From UBA8337 sp965658615 (GTDB lineage Bacteria > Pseudomonadota > Alphaproteobacteria > RS24): a DNA stretch of 64,000 bases. The stretch covers positions 14,649-78,648 of the forward strand of contig CBFHSX010000003.1 of NCBI GenBank assembly GCA_965658615.1. Direction: 5' to 3'. A program made the translations under genes and the position numbers. Shown piece after piece: positions 23,635 through 32,041 of the stretch. The notes beneath the pieces are model-generated. The model was given only the letters and a program-made list of their open reading frames with translations. It ran no database searches and was not told the origin of the DNA. Positions within the stretch are counted from its first letter, which is position 1. Each line of letters opens with the position of its first letter.

Positions 23635-24843
23635 ATGCGCCGTGTCGCCATCACCGGAATGGGTATTATTTCCAGCCTCGGTAATAATGCCGCCGAAGTT
23701 TCTGCCAGCCTGCGCGAGAGCAAATCGGGCATTTCTGCCATGGACAGTTTTGCCGAAATGGGCTTTCGCAGCCAAATCGCCGGTCAGCCGACCATTGATA
23801 TTGAAGCCAATATTGACAAGCGTGTGCGCCGTTTTATGGGCGATGGCGCGGCGTGGAATTATATCGCCATGCAGCAAGCCATTGCAGATGCCGGCCTTGA
23901 AGAAGACACCATCATCAATCCGATGACCGGTCTGATCATGGGCTCGGGCGGCCCGTCGACCAAAGCCTTGATTGCCGCTACGGACACGGCGCGCAATGCC
24001 AGCCCGAAACGCGTCGGCCCGTTTGCCGTCCCGAAAGCCATGAGCTCAACCAATTCGGCGACATTGGCGACACCGTTCGGCATTAAAGGCGTCAATTATT
24101 CCATCTCCTCGGCCTGCGCCACCTCCTCGCATTGCATCGGCAATGCGGCGGAAATGATCCAATGGGGCAAACAAGATGTGATGTTTGCCGGCGGCGGTGA
24201 GGAGCTTGACTGGGCGTTGTCTGTGCTGTTTGACGCCATGGGCGCGATGAGCTCGAAATATAATGACACACCGGCCACGGCCAGCCGCGCCTATGATAAA
24301 GAGCGCGACGGCTTTGTCATTGCCGGCGGTGCCGGTGTGTTGGTGCTGGAAGAAATGCAGCGCGCCAAAGCGCGCGGTGCGAAAATCTATGCCGAAATAA
24401 CCGGCTATGGCGCCACCTCGGACGGCCATGACATGGTGCAGCCCTCAGGCGAGGGCGCCGTGCGCTGCATGCAAATGGCGATGAAAACCAATGACGGCCC
24501 GCTCGATTACATCAACCCGCATGCGACCTCGACTCCGGTCGGCGACATTAAAGAAATAGAGGCGCTGCGCGAAGTATTCGGGACCGATTGCCCGGCCATT
24601 TCGGCAACAAAATCCTTGTCCGGCCACTCGCTGGGCGCGGCCGGTGTGCAAGAAGCGATTTACGCGCTATTGATGATGCAAGGCAATTACATTGCCGGCT
24701 CGGCGCATATTGAAGAGCTCGACCCGGATTTCGCCGACATGCCCATCGTGCAAGAAACCCGCGACGCGCAGCTCAACACCGTCATGTCCAATTCCTTCGG
24801 CTTTGGCGGCACCAATGCAACACTGGTGATGAAGCGGGTTTAG
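23635..24843 (+). CDS. fabB: 3-oxoacyl-ACP synthase I FabB
   Basis: 402 residues. Thiolase-fold condensing enzyme with the Cys-His-His triad: Cys161 in SSACATSSH, His296 in NPHATSTP and His331 in SGHSLGAAG. It elongates cis-3-decenoyl-ACP made by FabA and is required for unsaturated fatty acids. AAGGAG lies 6 nt before the ATG. It ends in a strong bidirectional terminator shared with convergent pnp. Confidence 0.97.
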   Translation: MRRVAITGMGIISSLGNNAAEVSASLRESKSGISAMDSFAEMGFRSQIAGQPTIDIEANIDKRVRRFMGDGAAWNYIAMQQAIADAGLEEDTIINPMTGLIMGSGGPSTKALIAATDTARNASPKRVGPFAVPKAMSSTNSATLATPFGIKGVNYSISSACATSSHCIGNAAEMIQWGKQDVMFAGGGEELDWALSVLFDAMGAMSSKYNDTPATASRAYDKERDGFVIAGGAGVLVLEEMQRAKARGAKIYAEITGYGATSDGHDMVQPSGEGAVRCMQMAMKTNDGPLDYINPHATSTPVGDIKEIEALREVFGTDCPAISATKSLSGHSLGAAGVQEAIYALLMMQGNYIAGSAHIEELDPDFADMPIVQETRDAQLNTVMSNSFGFGGTNATLVMKRV

Positions 24844-24872
24844 GCCCGCATCGCAAGCCTTTCGGCCAAACA

Positions 24873-24900
24873 AAAGGGCGAGATTTTCATCCCGCCCTTT
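24873..24900. terminator. Bidirectional terminator between fabB and pnp
   Basis: AAAGGGCG (24873-24880) pairs with CGCCCTTT (24893-24900) around a 12-nt loop, placed between two convergent gene ends. Confidence 0.7.
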
Positions 24901-24923
24901 GCTATTCAGCTATTTGAAAAGCC

Positions 24924-27053
24924 TCACTCAGCGTCTTCAGCCGGTTGGTTTTCCAGATCGGCACCGGTTTCTTGGTCGACGACTTTCATCGACAGGCGCA
25001 CCTTGCCGCGATCGTCAAAGCCCATCAGCTTGACCTTCACCGTGTCGCCCTCTTTGACGATATCGGTGGTGTTTTCCACACGGTGATCAGCCAGTTGCGA
25101 GATGTGCACAAGGCCGTCGCGCTTGCCGAAGAAATTGACGAATGCGCCAAAATCCATCGTCTTGACGACCGTGCCTTCATAAATCACACCGACTTCCGGC
25201 TCGGCGACAATCGAGTTAATTTGGTCGAGCGCCGATTTGATCGCTGCCGCGTCAGCCGACGCCACTTTGATCAGGCCGTCATCGCCAATATCGATTTTCG
25301 CACCCGAGGTCTCGACAATCTCGCGGACGACTTTACCGCCCGTGCCGATAACTTCGCGGATTTTATCCTGCGGCACTTGAATGGTCTCGATTTTCGGCGC
25401 GTATTCGCCCATCTCATCGCGCGCTTCGGTCAGCGCTTTGGCCATTTCGTCGAGAATATGCTGACGGCCGCCTTTGGCCTGATCGAGCGCGACCTGCATA
25501 ATCTCTTCCGTGATACCGGTGATTTTAATGTCCATTTGCAGTGAGGTCACGCCATCAGCCGTGCCCGCCACTTTAAAGTCCATGTCACCCAAATGGTCTT
25601 CATCGCCCAGAATATCGGACAGAACGGCGAAACGATCGCCCTCTTTAATCAGACCCATGGCGATACCGGCAACCGGCTTTTTCAGCGGCACACCGGCATC
25701 CATCATCGCCAAGGACGAACCGCAAACCGTCGCCATGGAAGACGAGCCGTTTGATTCCGTCACTTCCGACACCAGACGCAGCGTATAAGGGAACTCGTCC
25801 TTTGTCGGCAACATGGCTTTCAGCGCCCGCCAAGCGAGCTTGCCGTGACCGATTTCGCGGCGACCGGTAAAGCCGACACGACCGGTTTCACCGACCGAAT
25901 AGGGCGGGAAATTATAGTGCAGCATAAAGTTTTCGCGATATGTGCCTTCCAGCGCGTCGACGAATTGCTCGTCATCGCCCGTGCCCAAAGTGGCTACGAC
26001 CAGCGCTTGGGTTTCACCGCGCGTAAACAGCGCCGAGCCATGCGTGCGCGGCAGCACACCGGCTTCCGACACAATGGCGCGGACATCGGCAAGACCGCGA
26101 CCGTCAATACGCTTTTGCGTATCGAGGATACCGCCGCGCACGATATCGCTTTCCAGCGATTTGAACGCGCCGGACACACCATTGCGCTCATCCGGCGAGG
26201 CGTCATCGGCAACCAGCTCGCCATTGACTTGGTCACGCAGGACCGCAATGGCGTTTTGACGCTCTTGCTTATCAGCCAGACCATAAGCAGCCACCAGACC
26301 CTCTTGCGCGATCGACGCAACCGAGGCTTTCAGCTCGCTATCGTCTTTCACTTCAACATCGCGCGGCTCTTTCGCGGCTTTTTCGCCAAGCTTGATGCAG
26401 GCATCAATGATTGGCTGGAACTCACGATGGCCGAACATAACAGCGCCCAGCATGATGTCCTCGGTCAGCTCTTCAGCTTGCGATTCCACCATCAGAACGG
26501 CGTCTTTCGTGCCCGCCACAACCAGGTCGAGCGATGTGTCTTCCATTTGGTCGAGCGTCGGATTGAGGACATATTCGCCATCAATATAACCGACACGCGC
26601 AGCCCCGATCGGGCCTTGGAACGGCAGACCCGACAGGGTCAGCGCCGCCGAGACGGCCGCCATGGCAACAATATCAGCGTCGTTTTCAAGGTCATGGCTC
26701 ACCACAGTGGCGATGACTTGGGTTTCGTTTTTAAAGCCTTTAACAAAAAGCGGGCGGATGGGACGGTCGATCAGACGCGAGACCAATGTCTCTTTTTCTG
26801 ACGGACGCCCTTCGCGCTTGAAATAACCGCCCGGTACCTTACCGGCGGCATAGGCTTTTTCTTGGTAATTCACGGTCAGCGGGAAAAAATCCAGACCCGG
26901 TTTCGGGCTGCGGTCACCGACCACGGTCGCCAAAACACTGGTTTCCCCATAAGTGGCCAAAACGGCACCGTCAGCCTGACGGGCCACACGGCCGGTTTCG
27001 AGTGTGAGCGTACGCCCACCCCATTCAATCTCTTCACGAGCAATATCAAACAT
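24924..27053 (-). CDS. pnp: Polyribonucleotide nucleotidyltransferase (PNPase)
   Basis: 709 residues. Two RNase PH domains are separated by an all-helical linker, then a KH domain (KIREVIGTGGKVVREIVE) and an S1 domain (VGVIYEGTVVKTMDFGAFVNF). The second RNase PH domain has FPYTLRLVSEVTESNGSSS and GDEDHLGDMDFKVAG. It degrades RNA phosphorolytically from the 3' end. It is the last gene of the nusA-infB-rpsO operon, preceded by the rpsO terminator and two leader hairpins, as expected if it autoregulates its leader as in E. coli. Confidence 0.98.
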   Translation of the reverse strand: MFDIAREEIEWGGRTLTLETGRVARQADGAVLATYGETSVLATVVGDRSPKPGLDFFPLTVNYQEKAYAAGKVPGGYFKREGRPSEKETLVSRLIDRPIRPLFVKGFKNETQVIATVVSHDLENDADIVAMAAVSAALTLSGLPFQGPIGAARVGYIDGEYVLNPTLDQMEDTSLDLVVAGTKDAVLMVESQAEELTEDIMLGAVMFGHREFQPIIDACIKLGEKAAKEPRDVEVKDDSELKASVASIAQEGLVAAYGLADKQERQNAIAVLRDQVNGELVADDASPDERNGVSGAFKSLESDIVRGGILDTQKRIDGRGLADVRAIVSEAGVLPRTHGSALFTRGETQALVVATLGTGDDEQFVDALEGTYRENFMLHYNFPPYSVGETGRVGFTGRREIGHGKLAWRALKAMLPTKDEFPYTLRLVSEVTESNGSSSMATVCGSSLAMMDAGVPLKKPVAGIAMGLIKEGDRFAVLSDILGDEDHLGDMDFKVAGTADGVTSLQMDIKITGITEEIMQVALDQAKGGRQHILDEMAKALTEARDEMGEYAPKIETIQVPQDKIREVIGTGGKVVREIVETSGAKIDIGDDGLIKVASADAAAIKSALDQINSIVAEPEVGVIYEGTVVKTMDFGAFVNFFGKRDGLVHISQLADHRVENTTDIVKEGDTVKVKLMGFDDRGKVRLSMKVVDQETGADLENQPAEDAE

Positions 27054-27164
27054 TCGTTTTTCCTCTGCGGCAGTGCGGCGCTATTCCCCTGGCCGAACCG
27101 CCAAATCCGCCTTCCCCTGAAGGCGGCGCTATCAGAACCTGAAAGGATCGGTTCTCATCATCTC

Positions 27165-27189
27165 TTTTTGTGACCTCATGCCACAAAAA
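27165..27189 (-). promoter_or_regulatory. pnp leader hairpin, proximal
   Basis: A perfect 8-bp inverted repeat TTTTTGTG (27165-27172) / CACAAAAA (27182-27189) with a 9-nt loop, in the untranslated region ahead of pnp. Confidence 0.55.
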
Positions 27190-27190
27190 C

Positions 27191-27209
27191 CTGCCAGACC
27201 CTGTGGCAG
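27191..27209 (-). promoter_or_regulatory. pnp leader hairpin, distal
   Basis: CTGCCA / TGGCAG stem with a 7-nt loop, followed on the minus strand by GTTTTTG. It could be a second terminator of rpsO or part of a processing site in the pnp leader. Confidence 0.5.
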
Positions 27210-27213
27210 ATAG

Positions 27214-27254
27214 AAAAACCGGCCCCGCTCATCATGCGATAAGGGGGGCCGGTT
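27214..27254 (-). terminator. rpsO terminator
   Basis: Stem AACCGGCCCC (27217-27226) with GGGGCCGGTT (27245-27254), followed on the minus strand by TTTTT. It starts 9 bp after the rpsO stop. Confidence 0.8.
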
Positions 27255-27262
27255 CTCAAACC

Positions 27263-27532
27263 TTAACGGCGCAGACCCAGACGCTGAATGAGGCTTTGAT
27301 AGCGCTCAACATTGCGTGCTTTGACATAGTCAAGCAAGCGACGGCGTTGGCTGACCAATTTCAAAAGGCCACGGCGCGAATGATTGTCCTTCGCATGGGT
27401 TTTGAAATGCTCGGTCAGATTGGCAATCCGTTCGGAAAGAATGGCAACTTGCACTTCCGGCGACCCTGTGTCGCCATCGACTGTGCCATATTCTTTAATC
27501 AGCGCAGCTTTGCGCTCGGCTGTAATCGACAT
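27263..27532 (-). CDS. rpsO: 30S ribosomal protein S15
   Basis: 89 residues from ATG 27532 behind AAGGAG; the frame is open further upstream without a start signal. The sequence is typical: MSITAERKAALIKEYG, GSPEVQVAILSERI, DNHSRRGLLKLVSQRRRLLDY. S15 binds the central domain of 16S rRNA and can repress its own translation in E. coli. It lies between truB and pnp. Confidence 0.98.
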   Translation of the reverse strand: MSITAERKAALIKEYGTVDGDTGSPEVQVAILSERIANLTEHFKTHAKDNHSRRGLLKLVSQRRRLLDYVKARNVERYQSLIQRLGLRR

Positions 27533-27570
27533 CACACACTCCTTATCTGTTGCGGCACATGCCGACAACC

Positions 27571-28479
27571 TTAGAGGTTGAACACCCGCGCCGGTCGAAT
27601 GGTCTCGCCATCGGCCTCACCCAGTGCCACGGGGCTGCCTTCGCAGGTCAGCAAAACCGGGCCCTTAATCGGGCTTTGCGGGGATATGGCTTGCCCCTGC
27701 TTAATGCGGGAGGCCGCGTCACTGCTTATGGCCAATGCCGGGATGTCGTCCAGCGCGGTCGCAAGCGGTAACAGGCAGGCATCCAGAGCCGCCAAATCGG
27801 GCGCACTATGGCCCAAATGGGTTAATTTTTCCAGCCCTAATGCATTTTTTTCGTCAAACGGCCCAACCCGTGTGCGGCGCAGATTGGCGACATGGGCTTT
27901 GCTGCCCAAATGCGCGCCAAGGTCACGAATAAGCGCGCGAATATATGTGCCTTTGCCGCAATCAACCTCGAGCACGGCGCGCTCGGCCGTGTCATGCGCG
28001 AGCAAGCGAATGGCATCAATGCGCACCGGCCGCGCCGCCAACTCAACGGTCTCGCCGGCCCGCGCCGCCGCATAGGCGCGCACGCCGTCTTTGCGAATGG
28101 CGGAAAATTGTGGCGGCACTTGCTCAATCAGGCCGGTAAAATGACTGAGCGCGGCTTTGATCGCCTGTGTAGCCGGGCGCATATCGCTGCTGGCAATCAC
28201 CTCGCCCTGAATATCATCCGTATTGGTGGCGCTGCCAATCGCCATTTCGACGCGGTAAGATTTTGCCGCCTCTTGCATAAAAGCCACGGTTTTGGTCGCC
28301 TCGCCCAGCGCAATCGGCAGAATACCGGTGGCCAGCGGGTCGAGCGTGCCGGCATGACCGGCTTTTTGCGCATTGAATAAATAGCGGACCTTATTGACCG
28401 CGCCGGTCGAGCCCATTTCATAGGGCTTGTCGAGATTGACCCAGCCCGATATGGCGCGGCCTTTTTTACGCCGCCCCAT
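27571..28479 (-). CDS. truB: tRNA pseudouridine(55) synthase TruB
   Basis: 302 residues from ATG 28479, one base after the rbfA stop; ATG 28491 would overlap rbfA. It begins MGRRKKGRAISGWVNLDKP. The catalytic aspartate is in HAGTLDPLATGIL. Further motifs are SYRVEMAIGSATNTDDIQGE and CGKGTYIRALIRDLG. It isomerises U55 in the T-loop of tRNA. Part of the rbfA-truB-rpsO-pnp block. Confidence 0.97.
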   Translation of the reverse strand: MGRRKKGRAISGWVNLDKPYEMGSTGAVNKVRYLFNAQKAGHAGTLDPLATGILPIALGEATKTVAFMQEAAKSYRVEMAIGSATNTDDIQGEVIASSDMRPATQAIKAALSHFTGLIEQVPPQFSAIRKDGVRAYAAARAGETVELAARPVRIDAIRLLAHDTAERAVLEVDCGKGTYIRALIRDLGAHLGSKAHVANLRRTRVGPFDEKNALGLEKLTHLGHSAPDLAALDACLLPLATALDDIPALAISSDAASRIKQGQAISPQSPIKGPVLLTCEGSPVALGEADGETIRPARVFNL

Positions 28480-28480
28480 C

Positions 28481-28888
28481 TCAGCCCTCATCCGGTTCCG
28501 GCAGATCCGCCGTGACGCGCGGCGAAGCCAGCAATTCATCCATCGCCGCCGCTTCGTCAAAACTGTCATCGGCACGGAATTTGAAATCCGGCGTGTATTT
28601 CAAATGCATATCCGACAGGGCCAGTTTTTTCAGCCGCGGGACATCCTCGTTTAACAAATGCACGATTTTGTCGAGATGATCGCCGCCCAGCGGCATAATA
28701 TAGGCGGTGGCGTGGCGCAAATCCGGGCTGATGCGCACTTCGGTGACGGTAATATGCGCGCGGCGTAATATTTTCGGCTCGAAATCGACATTATGCAGCA
28801 CATCGGAAAGCCGCTGGCGGATCATCTCACCGACCCGCAATTGCCTTTGGCTTGGCGGCCTGCCGGCTTGATTGGATTTATCTGCCAT
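28481..28888 (-). CDS. rbfA: 30S ribosome-binding factor RbfA
   Basis: 135 residues from ATG 28888 (MADKSNQAG); the longer frame overlaps infB. KH-like fold protein with the family segments RQLRVGEMIRQRLSDVL, VTEVRISPDLRHATAYIMPLGG and KYTPDFKFRADDSFDEA. It binds the immature 30S subunit near helix 1 and is needed for 16S 5' processing and cold growth. It starts 22 bp after infB. Confidence 0.96.
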   Translation of the reverse strand: MADKSNQAGRPPSQRQLRVGEMIRQRLSDVLHNVDFEPKILRRAHITVTEVRISPDLRHATAYIMPLGGDHLDKIVHLLNEDVPRLKKLALSDMHLKYTPDFKFRADDSFDEAAAMDELLASPRVTADLPEPDEG

Positions 28889-28910
28889 CGGTTTAACCCC
28901 GGCGGTGGCC

Positions 28911-31466
28911 CTAGCTATCCAGCGTGCGGGCCACTTCCTCGACTTCATAGCATTCGATCACATCGCGCGGCTGCAAATCATTATAATTTTCAAACGCCAT
29001 GCCGCATTCTTGACCCGATTGCACTTCTTTGACTTCGTCTTTGAAGCGCCGCAGCGAGGATAGCTCGCCCTCGTGAATGACAATATCGTCGCGAATGAGA
29101 CGCACTTTGGCCCCGCGCCGCACCAGACCATTGCCGACCAGACAACCGGCAGCGCGATCGCCTTTGCCGACTTTGAAGGTCTCCAGAACTTCCGCCGTGC
29201 CAAGCGCGGTTTCGCGCAAATCGGGTGACAGCAGACCGGCCATGGCGGCTTTCAAATCATCAACCAAATCATAAATCACATTGTAATAGCGAATTTCGAC
29301 GCCCTCCGCCTCGGCGGCATTGCGAGCTTGGCCATTGGCGCGTGTGTTAAAGCCGAAGATCAACGCCCGTGAGGCGGCGGCCAGTGTCACATCGCTTTCG
29401 GTGATACCGCCAACGCCGGTATGCACGACGCGCGCCGTTACCTCATCCGTGCTGAGTTTTTCGGCCGCTTGCGCAATCGCCTCGACCGAGCCCTGCACAT
29501 CGCCTTTGACGACAATGGCGATCTCGGCGCGCTCAGCATTTTGCAATTGCGACATCATCTGATCGAGTGACGCGGCGCGCGGGCCGGTTTGGCTGGCTTG
29601 CTCGCGGGCTTTGCGCGCACGATATTCAGCCACTTCGCGGGCGCTGGCTTCGTTCTCCACTACGGTGAACATCTCGCCCGCTCCCGGTGCGCCGCCGGCG
29701 CCCAGCACTTCGACCGGTGTTGCCGGTCCGGCAATTTTGACCTGTTGGCCCTTATCGTCAACCAAAGCCCGCACACGGCCGGATTCCTGACCGACGACAA
29801 AAATATCGCCGACCGACAGCGTGCCGCGTTGCACCAGAACCGTGGCAACCGCGCCGCGGCCTTTATCCAGCTTGGCTTCGATTACAATGCCCTCAGCCCC
29901 GCGTTCGGCATTGGCTTTCAATTCCATCAACTCGGCTTGCAGGATAATCGCTTCCAGCAGATCATCGAGACCGGCACCGGTTTGCGCCGAAACCTCGATC
30001 ATTTGCGTATCGCCGCCCATATCCTCAGAAATAATCTCGTGCTGCAACAGGTCATTTTTCACCCGTGTCGCATCGGCTTCCGGCTTGTCCATCTTATTGA
30101 TTGCGACAATCATCGGCGCTTCGGCCGCTTTCGCGTGATTGATGGCTTCAACGGTTTGCGGCATCACGCCGTCATCACCGGCCACCACCAAAATGACAAT
30201 ATCGGTCACTTTCGCACCGCGCGCGCGCATGGCCGTAAAGGCCGCGTGACCCGGCGTATCGATAAAGGTCACGGTTTCGCCCGAGGCGGTTTGCGTTTGA
30301 TAGGCACCAATATGCTGGGTAATGCCGCCGGCTTCGCCATCGGCAACGCGCGCTTGGCGTAACGCATCCAGCAGCGAGGTTTTACCGTGGTCGACATGGC
30401 CCATCACGGTCACGACCGGCGGACGACCGGTTTTGTCGGCATCATCATCATCAGCAGTGACAATGGCATCCTCAACATCGCTTTCCGAAACGCGCTTGAC
30501 GCTATGGCCCAAATCTTCGGCAACGATTTGCGCCGTATCGGCGTCGATCACATCGTTGATTTTCGCCATAATGCCTTGACCCATCAGCACTTTAATGACG
30601 TCAACGGCGCGCTCTGCCATGCGATTGGCCAGCTCTTGAATGGTGATGGTGTCCGGTAATTGCACGGTACGGGCGACTTTTTCACCGCCATCAATACCGG
30701 TGGCCTGACGCTTTTCGCGCTCGCGGCGACGGCGCATGGAGGCCAAGGAGCGCACCCGCTCTTCATCATTCAGAGCGTCATTAATGGTCAATTTGCCGGC
30801 GCGGCGACGGCGCTCGCCGGCGCGTTTATCGGCTTGCGGGCGGCGTTTTTCTTCGGCGCGCTTTTTGTCATCCTCAGCGCGGCGCGGCGTAGCCGCTTTT
30901 GGTGCGCTGGCCGGTGAGGCGGCAGCGACGTCTTCGACCGCGCCACCTTCGGCTTTGTTGATTTCGCGTTTTTTCGCATCAGCGCGACGTTTGGCTTCTT
31001 CCTCGGCCTCTTTGGCTGCGCGTTCTTCCGCGCGGCGGGCATCCTCAGCCGCACGGCGCTTGGCTTCTTCTTCCGCCTGTTTGGCTTCTTCGACCGCACG
31101 CAATTTGGCTTCAGCCACCGCGGCAAGACGTTTTTCCTGTTCGGCTTTTGACAGACCGGCCGGCATAGCAGCTTCCGGCTGCGGCGCGGCTTGCGGTCTC
31201 GCAGCAGCTTGACGCGATGCCGGTGTGTCGGCTTGCGGTGCGGCTTCGGGCGCGGCGGCCTCTTCTTGGCCGGGCATGCCCTGTCCCGATGTAAGTGTGC
31301 GCTTGCGGCGCTTTTCAACCAATACGGCTTTCGAACGGCCATGCGAGAAGCTTTGGCGCACTTGGCCGCTTTCCACCGTGCGCTTTAAAGACAGCGTTTT
31401 GCCGCGCTTGCCTTCTTCGCCAGCGCCTTCATTTTGGCCATTATCGCCTGTCTCTGCATCGCTCAT
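28911..31466 (-). CDS. infB: Translation initiation factor IF-2
   Basis: 851 residues. A long charged N-terminal region (about 1-260) with an Ala/Glu/Lys/Arg-rich coiled segment precedes the IF2_N helix (VQLPDTITIQELANRMAERA). The G domain has Walker A GHVDHGKTSLLDAL, DTPGHAAF and NKMD. Domains II-IV end with RFKDEVKEVQSGQECGMAFE. It brings fMet-tRNA to the 30S subunit. The start overlaps the ylxR stop (ATGA). Confidence 0.98.
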   Translation of the reverse strand: MSDAETGDNGQNEGAGEEGKRGKTLSLKRTVESGQVRQSFSHGRSKAVLVEKRRKRTLTSGQGMPGQEEAAAPEAAPQADTPASRQAAARPQAAPQPEAAMPAGLSKAEQEKRLAAVAEAKLRAVEEAKQAEEEAKRRAAEDARRAEERAAKEAEEEAKRRADAKKREINKAEGGAVEDVAAASPASAPKAATPRRAEDDKKRAEEKRRPQADKRAGERRRRAGKLTINDALNDEERVRSLASMRRRREREKRQATGIDGGEKVARTVQLPDTITIQELANRMAERAVDVIKVLMGQGIMAKINDVIDADTAQIVAEDLGHSVKRVSESDVEDAIVTADDDDADKTGRPPVVTVMGHVDHGKTSLLDALRQARVADGEAGGITQHIGAYQTQTASGETVTFIDTPGHAAFTAMRARGAKVTDIVILVVAGDDGVMPQTVEAINHAKAAEAPMIVAINKMDKPEADATRVKNDLLQHEIISEDMGGDTQMIEVSAQTGAGLDDLLEAIILQAELMELKANAERGAEGIVIEAKLDKGRGAVATVLVQRGTLSVGDIFVVGQESGRVRALVDDKGQQVKIAGPATPVEVLGAGGAPGAGEMFTVVENEASAREVAEYRARKAREQASQTGPRAASLDQMMSQLQNAERAEIAIVVKGDVQGSVEAIAQAAEKLSTDEVTARVVHTGVGGITESDVTLAAASRALIFGFNTRANGQARNAAEAEGVEIRYYNVIYDLVDDLKAAMAGLLSPDLRETALGTAEVLETFKVGKGDRAAGCLVGNGLVRRGAKVRLIRDDIVIHEGELSSLRRFKDEVKEVQSGQECGMAFENYNDLQPRDVIECYEVEEVARTLDS

Positions 31467-32035
31467 GCGTCTTCACTCCTATCCATACCGTCCGGACTGC
31501 TCAAAAAAGCCGCCAAACGCTGCGCTTCACTTACTATCTGCGCGGCCCAACCGGCATTGGTTGCCCCTGCATGTATCACATTTGCACGGCCAAAGGCCAT
31601 GCCCAATTCATCGCTGGTCAAAATATCGACAATCGCCACATTATGACGCGCCGCCTTATGAGCCAGCTTCTTACGTCCGTCTTGGGCCCCATCGGCGGCA
31701 GCCAGCAATACAAAAAGCTCGCCGCGCATCAAAGCCGCTTCAACCTTGGCAAAACCGGCGACAATACTGCCCGCTTTCTTGGCCAGACCCAAAAGCCCGT
31801 GCAGGCGTTGGCGCAAAAGCCGCTCGACCAGTTCCGGCAGGGCAGGTGGGGTTTTGTCACGCGCCGCCAATTGCGCGACGGTATCGCGGCGGGTTTCGAC
31901 CCATAGTGCCGTGCCCGGCAATTTGCCGGCCAAATCGGGCGTCAGCACACCATCAGGCGCACGGACAAAGCGCAGCATTTGCGCTTCCTCTGCCGTGCGG
32001 CCTGATATGTGGCAAATATGCTGCATGACGCCCAC
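31463..32035 (-). CDS. YlxR/L7Ae-like RNA-binding protein
   Basis: 190 residues; a GTG start at 32035 follows AAGG, and ATG 32026 is an alternative. The N-terminal part (about 1-80) is a YlxR (DUF448) domain with CHISGRT, MLRFVRAPDG and LPGTALWV. The C-terminal part (about 90-175) resembles an L7Ae/YlxQ ribosomal-type domain, with HGLLGLAKKAGSIVAGFAKVEAAL. In Firmicutes these are separate genes; the fused form between nusA and infB is the normal alphaproteobacterial state. A role in rRNA or RNase P biology is known only for relatives. Confidence 0.9.
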   Translation of the reverse strand: MGVMQHICHISGRTAEEAQMLRFVRAPDGVLTPDLAGKLPGTALWVETRRDTVAQLAARDKTPPALPELVERLLRQRLHGLLGLAKKAGSIVAGFAKVEAALMRGELFVLLAAADGAQDGRKKLAHKAARHNVAIVDILTSDELGMAFGRANVIHAGATNAGWAAQIVSEAQRLAAFLSSPDGMDRSEDA

Positions 32036-32041
32036 ATGACC

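Noticed and set aside
25845..26801. 318-residue open frame on the plus strand inside pnp
   Set aside because: Exactly antisense to conserved PNPase coding sequence, Arg/His-rich, no start signal; a codon-bias shadow.
31225..32028. 267-residue plus-strand frame over infB and ylxR
   Set aside because: Antisense shadow; composition unlike the real proteins of the window.
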